NCBI RefSeq assembly: GCF_000718515.1
Contig: NZ_JNZS01000012.1
Span: forward strand, 186,001-250,000
Direction of reading: 5' to 3'
Length of the DNA: 64,000 bases
Origin: Micromonospora parva
GTDB lineage: Bacteria; Actinomycetota; Actinomycetes; Mycobacteriales; Micromonosporaceae
In this document: positions 44,622-53,117 of the stretch, one piece after another
Layout of the letters: the number at the start of each line of letters is the position of its first letter
Numbering within the stretch: the stretch's first letter is position 1
Made by a program: the position numbers and the translations under genes
Notes under the pieces: generated by a model
What the model was told of the DNA's origin: nothing
Databases searched by the model: none
What the model saw: the letters and a program-made list of their open reading frames with translations, nothing else

Positions 44622-44704
44622 TTCGCTGGTCGTCCTCGGTCCGCCCGCATCTCCCCGTCAACGGCTCGCGTGACAGCGCGGGTCCGAGCGAGATCGGCGT
44701 ACCC

Positions 44705-46450
44705 ATGGATCTTGAAAAGTTGTTGTCCGACCGGCTGGCACCGGCGTTCGCGGCGGTGGCCGGCGGCCCGGTCGACCCGCTGGTGCGGCGGTCCGGGCGC
44801 GCGGACTTCCAGTCCGACGCGGCGCTGGCGCTGGCCCGGCGGCTCGGTCGCCCGCCGCGGGACATCGCCGGCGCGGTGCTGGCCCACGCGGTGCTCGACG
44901 ACATCGGCGTGTCGGCCGAGGTCTCCGGGCCGGGTTTCATCAACCTGACACTCGCCGACCGGGCGCTGGCCGACCTGGTCGCCGGGCTGGCGGGCGACGC
45001 CCGGCTCGGCGTGCCGCCGACGGCGACGCCGCAGACCGTGGTGGTCGACTACTCGGCGCCCAACGTGGCGAAGGAGATGCACGTCGGGCACCTCCGCTCG
45101 ACCGTCATCGGTGACGCGGCGGTGCGGCTGCTGACCTGGCTCGGGCACCGGGTGGTGCGGGTCAACCACCTGGGTGACTGGGGGACACCGTTCGGCATGC
45201 TGATCGAGCACCTGATCGACCTCGGTGAGGCCGAGGCCGCGCAGCACCTGTCGATGGGCGACCTGGACACCTTCTATCGGGCGGCCCGTGTGAAGTTCGA
45301 CGAAGACGAGGCGTTCCGGGAACGGTCCCGGCTGCGGGTGGTCGCGTTGCAGGGCGGCGACGAGCGGACCCGGCGGCTGTGGCGGCTGCTGGTGACGCAG
45401 TCCGAGCGGTACTTCCTGACCGTGTACGACCTGCTCGACGTGGGGTTGTCCGGCGACGACTTCCGGGGCGAGAGCGCCTACAACCATCTGCTCGCTGGTG
45501 TCGTCGACGACCTGGACCGGCTGGGGCTGCTGCGGCCCAGCGGTGGGGCCGAGTGCGTCTTCCCGCCCGGGTTCACCGGCCGGGACGGCGCGCCGTTGCC
45601 GCTGATCGTGCGCAAGAGTGACGGTGGGTACGGCTATCCGGCCACCGACCTGGCCGCGCTGCGGCAGCGCGTCGGCGAGCTGGGCGCGACCCGGCTGCTG
45701 TACGTCGTCGGCCTGCCGCAGCGGCAGCACTTCGCGATGGTGTTCGCCGTCGCCGAGGCGGCCGGTTGGCTCCGCCCACCGGTCCGGGCCGAGCATCTGG
45801 GCTTCGGGTCCATCCTCGGCGCCGACGGTCGGATGCTGCGTAGCCGGGCCGGTGAGTCGGTGAAGCTGGTCGGCCTGCTGGAGGAGGCGGTCGCCCGCGC
45901 CACCGACCTGGCCCGCAGCAGAAACCCGGACCTGGACGCCGAAGCCGCCGCCGAGATCGGCCGCGCGGTGGGCATCGGCGCGATCAAGTACGCGGACCTG
46001 TCCGTCGACCGGACCAAGGATTACGTCCTGGACTGGGAGCGGATGCTCGCGCTGGACGGCAACACCGCGCCCTACCTCCAGTACGCGTACGCCCGGATCC
46101 GGTCGGTGCTGCGGCGGGCCGGGACCGCCGCGCAGCCGGATGCGCCGATCGTCCTCGCGCGGCCGGACGCGCCGATCGTCTTCGCGCAGCCGGCGGAGCG
46201 GGCGCTCGCGGTCGAGCTGCTCGGCTTCGCCGGGGTGGTCGGCGAGGTGGAGCGGAGCCTCGAACTCCACCAGCTCGCCGGGTACCTGCACCGGCTGGCT
46301 ACCGCGTTCAGCGCGTTCTACGAGCGCTGCCCGGTGCTGCGCGCGTCGGACGAACTGCGGGAGAGCCGGCTGCTGCTGGCCGGGCTGACCGCCCGGACCC
46401 TGCGGCAGGGGCTGGACCTGCTCGGCATCCGAACGTTGGCGCGGATGTGA
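44705..46450 (+). CDS. argS: Arginyl-tRNA synthetase
   Basis: This 581-aa class I synthetase charges tRNA-Arg. It has the N-terminal Arg-tRNA-synthetase domain, the HIGH-type signature in SAPNVAKEMHVGHLRSTV, and a catalytic core with GYGYPATDLAALRQRV. The KMSKS region is the degenerate LRSRAGESVKLV, as usual for many ArgRS. The C-terminal DALR anticodon domain includes LQYAYARIRSVLRRAG. A short duplication (APIVLARPD/APIVFAQPA) lies near residues 479-495. Initiation is at ATG 44705 with a weak purine stretch. Confidence 0.96.
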   Translation: MDLEKLLSDRLAPAFAAVAGGPVDPLVRRSGRADFQSDAALALARRLGRPPRDIAGAVLAHAVLDDIGVSAEVSGPGFINLTLADRALADLVAGLAGDARLGVPPTATPQTVVVDYSAPNVAKEMHVGHLRSTVIGDAAVRLLTWLGHRVVRVNHLGDWGTPFGMLIEHLIDLGEAEAAQHLSMGDLDTFYRAARVKFDEDEAFRERSRLRVVALQGGDERTRRLWRLLVTQSERYFLTVYDLLDVGLSGDDFRGESAYNHLLAGVVDDLDRLGLLRPSGGAECVFPPGFTGRDGAPLPLIVRKSDGGYGYPATDLAALRQRVGELGATRLLYVVGLPQRQHFAMVFAVAEAAGWLRPPVRAEHLGFGSILGADGRMLRSRAGESVKLVGLLEEAVARATDLARSRNPDLDAEAAAEIGRAVGIGAIKYADLSVDRTKDYVLDWERMLALDGNTAPYLQYAYARIRSVLRRAGTAAQPDAPIVLARPDAPIVFAQPAERALAVELLGFAGVVGEVERSLELHQLAGYLHRLATAFSAFYERCPVLRASDELRESRLLLAGLTARTLRQGLDLLGIRTLARM

Positions 46451-46451
46451 C

Positions 46452-46469
46452 GGGCCGGCTCCCCGGCCC
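46452..46469. terminator. Hairpin between argS and convergent arsR
   Basis: GGGCCGG (46452-46458) pairs with CCGGCCC (46463-46469) around CTCC, directly after the argS stop and 3 bp before the convergent stop. Confidence 0.6.
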
Positions 46470-46472
46470 CGG

Positions 46473-46844
46473 TCAGCGGGCCCGCTTCGTCGCCCGCTTC
46501 CGGGGTGGCGTCAACAGGTCGGCGATCTGCGCGATCGCGGCGGGCACCAGGCGGTAGTACGCCCAGACCCCACGCTTGTCGCGTTCGAGCAGGCCGGCCT
46601 CGGTGAGGATCCGAAGGTGATGACTCACCGTCGGTTGAGAGAGATTGAGCGCCGACGTGAGGTCACTCACTGACGCCTCACCCTCCGGCGCGGACTGGAT
46701 CAGGCTGAGCAACCGGAGTCGCGCCGGATCGGCGAAGGCCTTCAGCACCCCCGCTAGCCGCTCGGCATCGGCCCGCTTGATGGGATCGCCGGTGAGCGGC
46801 GAGATCGCAGGCATGGCAGTTTTCGCAGTTCCCACGCCTGCCAT
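46473..46844 (-). CDS. ArsR/SmtB-family regulator lacking metal-site cysteines
   Basis: This protein is about 123 aa from ATG 46844; ATG 46814, before PAISPLTGD, is an alternative start. The winged-helix core has RLAGVLKAFADPARLRLLSL, the recognition segment LNLSQPTVSHHLRILTEAGL and wing LERDKRGVWAYYRL. At the alpha-3 position where metal sensors have ELCVCDL, this protein reads GEASVSDLTSAL, so the usual Cys pair is replaced by Ser. It therefore probably senses something other than As/Cd through that site. Confidence 0.85.
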   Translation of the reverse strand: MAGVGTAKTAMPAISPLTGDPIKRADAERLAGVLKAFADPARLRLLSLIQSAPEGEASVSDLTSALNLSQPTVSHHLRILTEAGLLERDKRGVWAYYRLVPAAIAQIADLLTPPRKRATKRAR

Positions 46845-46959
46845 AGTGACACCAACACCATCAATAAACCGGCAGAAACCGACACCAGCCCTCCGATGGC
46901 GTCCAGATGGCGCAACGACGCCACCGAACGTGAGTCGAACGCCGACGTCCGTGGTGGCA

Positions 46960-47001
46960 GACGGGCCGTGTGGAGCTTCGGCAAGCTCCACACGGCCCGT
47001 C
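46960..47001 (-). terminator. Strong 19-bp hairpin terminator of the xylanase gene
   Basis: Bases 46960-46978 and 46983-47001 are perfect reverse complements with loop CGGC; the stem includes CCGTGTGGAGCTT. It lies 14 bp after the GH10 stop. Confidence 0.8.
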
Positions 47002-47015
47002 CGGCGAAATGCGTG

Positions 47016-48209
47016 TCAGCGGCGCGGTTTGGGGGCGACGCGGGGCAGGACGTACGGCGGCCCAGCGAAGATCAGGTCGGACTTCAACTCGTGGTAGGCC
47101 CGCTTGGGCTGGTAGTTCTCGTCGTAGATGGTGGCCAGGCCCTCCGGCGGGTCGCTGAACCAGCCGGGCACCCACGAGTGGTTGTCACTGAAACCCCAGA
47201 CCGTGTACGACAGGCAGCTCCGCACGGCGAGGCACGCCTTCATCAGCACGCTGAAGTTGGCGGCCGACGCCTGGAGCCGCGGGTTGATCTCCTCCGAGTT
47301 GCCCGCCTGGACGCCCGCCGTCAGTTGACTGCGGACGTCGACCTCGGTGAACGCCGTCGCGACGCCGAGCCCGCTGAACTTCTTCAGCGCCGCCGTCACC
47401 TGGAGGGTGTCGAAGTTGCCGTACTGGGTGCCCAGGTGGCCCTGGGCGCCGACGCCGTCGATCGGGACACCCTGAGCGCGCAGGCTCTTGGTCATGTCGT
47501 ACACGAACTGGGTCTTGTCGTCGGCCGGGTTGCCCGAGCCGAACGCCTCGATGTTGTAGTCGTTGTAGAACAGCAGCGCCTTCGGGTCGGCGGCCCGTGC
47601 CCAGCGGAACGCGTCGGCGATGTAGCCGGGCCCCAGGTTCTGCGCCCAGAAACCCTTGTAGTGCAGTGTCGACGGGGTGTCCCAGGGGTCGCTGACCGCC
47701 TCGTTGACCACGTCCCACTGCCAGATCTTGCCCTTGTAGCGGTTGACGACAGTGGTGATGTGCTTGCGCAGCAGCTCGCGCAACTCCTGCTTGCTGATGG
47801 AGCCGTCGGCGACGCCACTGGTCAGCCAGGCGGGCAACTGGTTGTGCCAGACCAGCACGTGACCACGCACGCTCTGCCGGTTGCGCTTGGCGAACTCCAC
47901 GAACTCGTCGGCCGGAGCCCAGTTGTAGGTGCCACGGGTGGGCTCCAGGCTCTCCCACTTCATCACGTTCTCGGCGGTGACCGAGGCGAACTCGGTGGAG
48001 GCCAGCTTGCGGTACTGGGGGTCGCTGGCGTCGTTGAGGGCGTCCATGTCCACCGCGGTGCCGACGTGCAGACCGTGGCGCAGGCCGAGGGTGGCGAGGC
48101 TCTGCGTCATGGGGTCGTACGGCCGGCTCGCGGTGGCCGGCACCGTGTTCAGCGTCGCGACGGTCGCGACGGCGACCAGGCCGACGGTCGACCACTGCCT
48201 TAGCTTCAT
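47016..48209 (-). CDS. Secreted endo-1,4-beta-xylanase, GH10
   Basis: This 397-aa protein starts at ATG 48209 behind GGAAGGAAGG. The signal peptide ends TVPATA. The single GH10 TIM barrel has the acid/base Glu in WQWDVVNEAVSD and the nucleophile Glu in ATAFTEVDVRS. Other family blocks are ENVMKWESLEPTRGTYNW, RGHVLVWHNQLPAW and SCLSYTVWGFSDNHSW. There is no CBM, unlike many actinomycete xylanases; the C-terminus ends in a basic tail PRVAPKPRR. It hydrolyses xylan outside the cell. Confidence 0.96.
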   Translation of the reverse strand: MKLRQWSTVGLVAVATVATLNTVPATASRPYDPMTQSLATLGLRHGLHVGTAVDMDALNDASDPQYRKLASTEFASVTAENVMKWESLEPTRGTYNWAPADEFVEFAKRNRQSVRGHVLVWHNQLPAWLTSGVADGSISKQELRELLRKHITTVVNRYKGKIWQWDVVNEAVSDPWDTPSTLHYKGFWAQNLGPGYIADAFRWARAADPKALLFYNDYNIEAFGSGNPADDKTQFVYDMTKSLRAQGVPIDGVGAQGHLGTQYGNFDTLQVTAALKKFSGLGVATAFTEVDVRSQLTAGVQAGNSEEINPRLQASAANFSVLMKACLAVRSCLSYTVWGFSDNHSWVPGWFSDPPEGLATIYDENYQPKRAYHELKSDLIFAGPPYVLPRVAPKPRR

Positions 48210-48338
48210 GTGCCTTCCTTCCAAACGATCAATGGGAATGTGTCGATCAGGGAGGCGAGGGTCCGGTGCTGGCCGGCGGGAACGTGGTCGGGTGGGCGGG
48301 CGACACCGGTGGTTCCGGCCGGAAACCGGAAACCCGCT

Positions 48339-48442
48339 CGAAACGTTAAGCCGATCTATGTCTGGGCGTCAACGGTGAAAACTTCCGGAAATTCATCACA
48401 TGACCTGCGCAGCCCTGGGCCACCAAGCGTCGAAACTTCCGG
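48339..48442 (-). promoter_or_regulatory. Three XlnR/BxlR-like sites upstream of the xylanase
   Basis: CGAAACGTTAAG (48339-48350), GAAAACTTCCGGAA (48377-48390) and CGAAACTTCCGG (48431-48442) resemble the CGAAAnTTTCG operators of LacI-type xylan regulators. They are spaced about 40-55 bp apart in the 316-bp gap (48210-48525), which has no gene. Confidence 0.45.
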
Positions 48443-48525
48443 GATCAGCTTCCGGCCCCGGCGCACGCCGGTGGCATCGTCGACGCGGTGGTCGACGATG
48501 CCCCGGTGCCGTTGGGTAAGACCGG

Positions 48526-49347
48526 TCAGCGCAGGCCGGCGAAGAGGTCGTCCTCGGGGGTCGGCGCGCCGGTCCGGTCCCGGACCCGCAGGAAGGTCTC
48601 CACGCCCATCAGCTCGGTGAACCGCTCCTGACCGAGTTGCAGGAAGAAGATGTTCTCGGTCTGACTGGCGTGCGTGGCCAGCGCGTTGAACTTCTGCGCG
48701 CCGAACTTGCTCGTGTCGACCCAGGTGGTGATCTCGTCGTCGGGGAGGCCGAGCTGCGGCTGCGACGCGTCCGGCTCGGCCCAGTCGACGCCGAGCTCCT
48801 TCATGATCCGACCGAACTCCGCGAACGCCGTACGCGGCACCGTGGTCCAGTAGACCTTCGCCGGGACGTCCGTCTGCTCGACGGCGGCCATGGTGATCCG
48901 ATGCGCCTGGATGTGGTCCGGGTGGCCGTAGAAACCGTTCTCGTCGTACGTGACGATCACGTCCGGCTGGTACTGCCGGATCAGCTCCGCGAGCCGGGTC
49001 GCCGCCTCCGCCACCGGGGTCGTCCAGAACGCGCCGGGCTGGTCGTTGGTCGGCCAGCCCATCATCCCCGAGTCGGCGTAGCCGAGGGTCTCCAGGTGGG
49101 TGACGTTCAGCGCCGCGCAGCTGGCCTCCAGCTCGGCCTGACGCATCGCCACCACGGCGGCCGGGTCTTGCCCCTCCTCGCCCGGCTTGACCCCACCCGG
49201 GCCGTCCCCACATCGCCCGTCGGTGCAGGTCACCAGCACGGTGGTGACCCCCTCGGCGGCATAGCGGGCGAGGACGCCGCCGGTGCTCGTCGCCTCGTCG
49301 TCGGGGTGGGCGTGCACCGCCATCAGGGTCAGAGGTCGCTCAGCCAT
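48526..49347 (-). CDS. PIG-L family deacetylase (mycothiol conjugate amidase-like)
   Basis: This 273-aa zinc amidase/deacetylase has the metal motif AVHAHPDDEATST and the second ligand His in YDENGFYGHPDHIQAHR. It matches the Mca/MshB branch in layout (GVTTVLVTCTDGRCGDG, HLETLGYADSGM, final FAGL). It probably cleaves a GlcNAc-linked amide such as a mycothiol S-conjugate. TAGGGT at 49354-49359 (minus strand) ends 6 bp before ATG 49347, so the mRNA looks leaderless. Confidence 0.85.
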   Translation of the reverse strand: MAERPLTLMAVHAHPDDEATSTGGVLARYAAEGVTTVLVTCTDGRCGDGPGGVKPGEEGQDPAAVVAMRQAELEASCAALNVTHLETLGYADSGMMGWPTNDQPGAFWTTPVAEAATRLAELIRQYQPDVIVTYDENGFYGHPDHIQAHRITMAAVEQTDVPAKVYWTTVPRTAFAEFGRIMKELGVDWAEPDASQPQLGLPDDEITTWVDTSKFGAQKFNALATHASQTENIFFLQLGQERFTELMGVETFLRVRDRTGAPTPEDDLFAGLR

Positions 49348-49538
49348 GCCAACACCCTACGGTTCCGCGGCTACCACTCCACGACCTCCACCCGCAACGA
49401 CGGCGGGGAGCGGGCATCCTACCCAGTTCGGCATCCGCGCAGCGGTCCTTGTGTGAACGGTGATCACGTCCCGGGCGGGTCGCTAGATTCGGCCGTGATC
49501 AGCCCAACCGAGCAGGTACGGACGTGGGGAGAGAGCCG

Positions 49539-50444
49539 ATGGCAAGAGCCGCTGGCGGGTTCACCGACCTGCGACAGGTCGAGGCCGGACTCCTGAACGT
49601 GGGGTACGTGGACGCCGGGCCGCCCGACGGGGACCCGGTGATCCTCCTGCACGGGTGGCCCTACGACATCCACAGCTTCGTCGACGTCGTACCGCTGCTC
49701 ACCGCTGCCGGTCACCGGGTCGTCGTCCCGTACCTGCGGGGTTACGGCACGACCCGGTTCCTCGCCGACGACACCATGCGCAACGGCGAACCGGCGGCGA
49801 TGGGGCTCGACCTCATCGCCCTGATGGACGCCCTGAAGATCGACACCGCGAAGCTGGCCGGCTTCGACTGGGGCGCGCGGACCGCCGATGTCGTGGCCGC
49901 GCTGTGGCCCGAACGCTGCCGAGGGTTGGTCTCGGTCAGCGGCTACCTGATCGCCAGCCAGGAATCCGGTAAGGCGCCGCTGCCGCCGAAGGCGGAGTTG
50001 GCGTGGTGGTACCAGTACTACTTCGCCACCGAGCGCGGGCGGGAAGGTTACGACAAGAACCGGCGCGCCTTCAACAAGCTGATCTGGCACACCGCGTCCC
50101 CCCGGTGGACCTTCGACGACGCGACCTACGACCGCAGCGCCGCGGCGTTCGACAACCCCGACCACGTCGACATCGTGATTCACAACTACCGGTGGCGGAT
50201 GGCCCTCGCCGACGGCGAGGCACAGTACGACGAGATCGAGCAGCGTCTCGCCGGGCAACCGAAGATCAGCGTGCCCAGCATCTCCATGGAAGGCGACGCC
50301 AACGGTGCGCCCCACGTCGAGCCCACCGTCTACGCCAAGCAGTTCACCGGGCCGTACGAGCACCGGACCGTGGGTGGCGGCGTCGGGCACAACCTGCCGC
50401 AGGAGGCGCCGCAGGCCTTCGCGGACGCGGTGCTGGAGGTCTGA
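49539..50444 (+). CDS. Alpha/beta hydrolase, epoxide hydrolase / dehalogenase-like
   Basis: This 301-aa enzyme has HGWPYDIHSFVDVVPLL (oxyanion HGWP), a nucleophile Asp in LAGFDWGARTADVVA (GxDWG, typical of epoxide hydrolases and haloalkane dehalogenases), a cap domain, and a C-terminal His in GGGVGHNLPQEAP. ATG 49539 follows GGGGAGAG; an in-frame GTG 49524 overlaps that ribosome site. TAGATT near 49483 may be its -10 box. No signal peptide is visible. Confidence 0.87.
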   Translation: MARAAGGFTDLRQVEAGLLNVGYVDAGPPDGDPVILLHGWPYDIHSFVDVVPLLTAAGHRVVVPYLRGYGTTRFLADDTMRNGEPAAMGLDLIALMDALKIDTAKLAGFDWGARTADVVAALWPERCRGLVSVSGYLIASQESGKAPLPPKAELAWWYQYYFATERGREGYDKNRRAFNKLIWHTASPRWTFDDATYDRSAAAFDNPDHVDIVIHNYRWRMALADGEAQYDEIEQRLAGQPKISVPSISMEGDANGAPHVEPTVYAKQFTGPYEHRTVGGGVGHNLPQEAPQAFADAVLEV

Positions 50445-50448
50445 GTCG

Positions 50449-51078
50449 CTAGCCTCCCGGCCGCCGGGGCGTCGGGCGTTCCACCCGCACCGGGTCGCCG
50501 CGGACCAGCCCGTCGTGGATGCGCCAGCGGGCGGTGGTGACGGCCCGCCGGGCCGCCTCGTCGCCCTGCTCGACGCGTTGGCGCAGCAGCTCCACCGCGA
50601 TCCGGCGGTTGAGACTGAACTGCCGCTCCTCGTCCACCACGACGACGATGCCCGAGGGGCGGTGCGTCGCGCGTACCGCGGTGCTGGCCTTGTTCCGGTG
50701 CTGACCACCCGGCCCGCCGGTGCGGCAGGCGACGACGTCGACGTCCGCGTCGCGGAACGTCGTGGGTCGGGCGTCGCGTTCGGGTGGCTGGGCGGTGACG
50801 TACCAGTTCTTCCGGCCGCTGCCCGACCGGTACGGGCTGGGGGCCTGCCAGCACAGCGTCCCGGTCCACGACGCCGCGAACGCCTCGGCGTCGGCGCCGG
50901 AGATCCGGATCAGCACCGACCGGTAGGTGCCGGCGCGGTCACCGGGCACCGCGTGCACCTGCTGGATCGTCAGACCTCGGCGGGTGCCCTCGCCCCGCAG
51001 GCGGTGCAGCAGCTGACCCAGTGCCCAGGCGCACTCCTGCGGCCCCCGTCCCGCCGACAGCAGCAGGAACACGTTCAC
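50449..51078 (-). CDS. prfH: Peptide chain release factor-like protein PrfH
   Basis: This 209-aa short class-I release factor homologue carries the peptidyl-hydrolysis motif in CRTGGPGGQHRNKASTAVRA (GGQ) and lacks codon-recognition domain 2. GTG 51078 overlaps the rtcB stop (GTGA). In the established RtcB2-PrfH module, PrfH releases the nascent chain from ribosomes damaged in the 16S decoding centre so that the paired ligase can reseal the RNA. The fusion to rtcB translation supports that role here. Confidence 0.9.
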   Translation of the reverse strand: MNVFLLLSAGRGPQECAWALGQLLHRLRGEGTRRGLTIQQVHAVPGDRAGTYRSVLIRISGADAEAFAASWTGTLCWQAPSPYRSGSGRKNWYVTAQPPERDARPTTFRDADVDVVACRTGGPGGQHRNKASTAVRATHRPSGIVVVVDEERQFSLNRRIAVELLRQRVEQGDEAARRAVTTARWRIHDGLVRGDPVRVERPTPRRPGG

Positions 51079-52262
51079 GACCGGCCCCGCCTGCCGCGGT
51101 GTCCCCGCCGGTCCGCTCGGGCGGCGGACCCGGGGTCGGGCGTCTTGTAGGTGACCACTGGCGTCGTGGCGAGCACCGGCGTGGCCAGGCGGTGCTCGAC
51201 CAGGTCGGCGATCACCTGCTCGATGCGCTTGTACGCGGTGGGCGCCTCCTCGAAGAGCAGCTGCCGGTCACCGCACACCACCAGCGACCCGACCGGGGTA
51301 CGCCGCAGCTCCTCGACGGTGTGCTTGGCCCGGCCCCGCCGCAGGGCGTCGGCGCGCGACATCTTGCGGCCCGCGCCATGGGCCACGGAATGGTTGGCGT
51401 CCGGCCCGGCGTGCGTGGCCACCAGGTAGGAAGCCGTGCCCCGGGTGCCGGCGATCAGGACGTCGCGCCCGTCACCCGGCGCCGCGCCCTTGCGGTGCAG
51501 GTAGATTCCGTCCCGAACCTCGACCAGGTTGTGGCACTGGTCGACGATCGGCGCGGTGGGTTCGGCCCCCAACGCGTGCGCCACCCGGGCGGCCAGCACC
51601 CGGCGGTTGAGCGAACCCCAGCGCACGGCGTCGTCGTGGCTGCGCAGGTAGGCGGCGGGGTCGACAGCCGGCCCGGCACCGTGGACCTCGGTGTGCGCCC
51701 GCAGGATCCGCTCGCCCAGGCCACGGGAACCGCTGTGCACGATGAGCACGAGGTCGCCCGCGTCGAGCCCGAGCCGGCCGGCGTGCCGCCCGTCGAGGAT
51801 GGTGTCGACCCGGGCCAGCTCCACGAAGTGATTGCCCCGGCCGACCGTCCCGAGCCCGTCCAGGTGACCGGCCGGAACGTCACCGTCGACGGCGGCCCAC
51901 GCCGGGTCGTCGGCGTCGCGTACCGGGTCGAGCGCCTGGTCGAGGTCGGGGAACCGGGCGGCGAGCCGTTCCGGTACGGCCCGTTTCAGCTTGATCGGAA
52001 ACACGGCGATGCCGCAGCCGATGTCGGAGCCCACCAGGAACGGGTACAGCACTGTCGACGCCATGGCCGCGCCGATCGGCGCGCCCTTGCCGGGATGCAG
52101 GTCCGGCATCGCGGCGACGTGCCGCATGCCGTCCAGGGCGGCGACCTGTCGACACTGGGCGAGCGCCGCGGACTCGATCCAGCTCGTCGGTGAGGCGAAC
52201 ACCGTGACGGTGGCCGGGGTGGACGGGGGCAGGGGCTCCCGAGGGAGGTGGTGCTGGGACAA
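51075..52262 (-). CDS. rtcB: RtcB-family RNA ligase, PrfH-associated
   Basis: This 395-aa ligase has the Mn-binding region FLVGSDIGCGIAVFPI (ligand Cys/Asp), VGRGNHFVELA, HSGSRGLGE and the guanylylated-His region VAHGAGRKMSR. It is shorter than canonical RtcB (about 480 aa), as expected for the RtcB2 subgroup. The C-terminal tail is Arg-rich. An in-frame TGA limits the start; TTG 52262 is used, with no clear ribosome site, and a GTG about 20 codons later is possible. It reseals 3'-phosphate/5'-OH RNA ends. Confidence 0.9.
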   Translation of the reverse strand: MSQHHLPREPLPPSTPATVTVFASPTSWIESAALAQCRQVAALDGMRHVAAMPDLHPGKGAPIGAAMASTVLYPFLVGSDIGCGIAVFPIKLKRAVPERLAARFPDLDQALDPVRDADDPAWAAVDGDVPAGHLDGLGTVGRGNHFVELARVDTILDGRHAGRLGLDAGDLVLIVHSGSRGLGERILRAHTEVHGAGPAVDPAAYLRSHDDAVRWGSLNRRVLAARVAHALGAEPTAPIVDQCHNLVEVRDGIYLHRKGAAPGDGRDVLIAGTRGTASYLVATHAGPDANHSVAHGAGRKMSRADALRRGRAKHTVEELRRTPVGSLVVCGDRQLLFEEAPTAYKRIEQVIADLVEHRLATPVLATTPVVTYKTPDPGSAARADRRGHRGRRGRS

Positions 52263-52433
52263 GGAGGCTCACTTCTCGCTTGCGAACGTGGGAACGGACG
52301 GCGTCACGGCCCCGGGAGGCGTCACCGGTGGCGCGGAGCAGGGGGTGGTGTCCGTCAGTACGTCATGGCCGTCACTCTGGCCCAGGCAGGTCGGCCCGAC
52401 AACTGATTTTCCTTCACGACGTACGCTGCCGCG

Positions 52434-52964
52434 ATGAGCGCACCGCGTCGCGTCCTGGTCTACGGGGTGTACGGCTCCGGCAAGTCCACCCTCGCGGCGC
52501 GGCTGGCCGACCACCTCGGACTGCCCTGGCATCCGGTGGACGATCTGCTCTGGCAACCGGGCTGGGTCGAGGTGCCGGTCACCCAGCAGCGCAGCCGGAT
52601 CGAGGAGATCTGCCGACGGGACCGCTGGATCATCGACGGGGCGTACCACGGGTGGCGGGACGTCCCGCTGGCCCGCGCCGACCTGGTCGTCGGCCTGGAC
52701 TATCCACGGTGGTGCTCGTTCGGACGGTTGCTGCGCCGCACCGCCCGTCGGGTGGTCACCGGCGAGGTGATCTGCAACGGCAACCGCGAGTCGCTGAGCA
52801 GTGTGCTGTCCCGGGACTCGATCCTGCTGTGGCACGTCACCGCGTTCGGCCGGGCCCGCCGGCGGATGCGGGCCTGGCAGGCGGACCCGTCCGCGCCGCG
52901 AGTGGTGTTACTGCGCTCCCCGGCGGAGCTGGACGCTTGGCTGGCCGGCCTGCCCGGTCGATGA
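52434..52964 (+). CDS. P-loop nucleoside-kinase-like protein (FlaR/adenylate-kinase-like)
   Basis: This 176-aa protein starts with a P-loop [16 protein letters not shown], followed by [12 protein letters not shown] and [14 protein letters not shown], the pattern of DNA topology modulation (FlaR)-related kinases. TACGCT about 6 bp before ATG 52434 suggests a leaderless mRNA. The substrate is unknown. The gene is divergent from rtcB-prfH. Confidence 0.82.
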   Translation: MSAPRRVLVYGVYGSGKSTLAARLADHLGLPWHPVDDLLWQPGWVEVPVTQQRSRIEEICRRDRWIIDGAYHGWRDVPLARADLVVGLDYPRWCSFGRLLRRTARRVVTGEVICNGNRESLSSVLSRDSILLWHVTAFGRARRRMRAWQADPSAPRVVLLRSPAELDAWLAGLPGR

Positions 52965-53045
52965 GGTCGCGCGGAGAGCCGCCGAACTGAGCTCTGACCG
53001 AGCTCGCACCGGGTGCCGTACTCATTCGACCAGGTGGACGCCGCC

Positions 53046-53070
53046 GGCCCGCTCCATCGGGGAGCGGGCC
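53046..53070. terminator. First of two tandem hairpins between convergent genes
   Basis: GGCCCGCTCC (53046-53055) pairs perfectly with GGAGCGGGCC (53061-53070) around a 5-nt loop, 81 bp after the P-loop gene stop. Confidence 0.65.
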
Positions 53071-53081
53071 GACGATGTCAC

Positions 53082-53114
53082 GTGGCCCGGCCGTACTCGC
53101 GCCGGCCGGGCCAC
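53082..53114. terminator. Second tandem hairpin between convergent genes
   Basis: GTGGCCCGGCCG (53082-53093) pairs with CGGCCGGGCCAC (53103-53114) around a 9-nt loop, ending 3 bp before the convergent stop at 53118. It probably terminates the ice-binding-like gene. Confidence 0.7.
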
Positions 53115-53117
53115 CGG

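Noticed and set aside
44507..46291. Minus-strand open frame of about 594 codons
   Set aside because: It is the shadow of argS, whose motifs on the plus strand are unambiguous.
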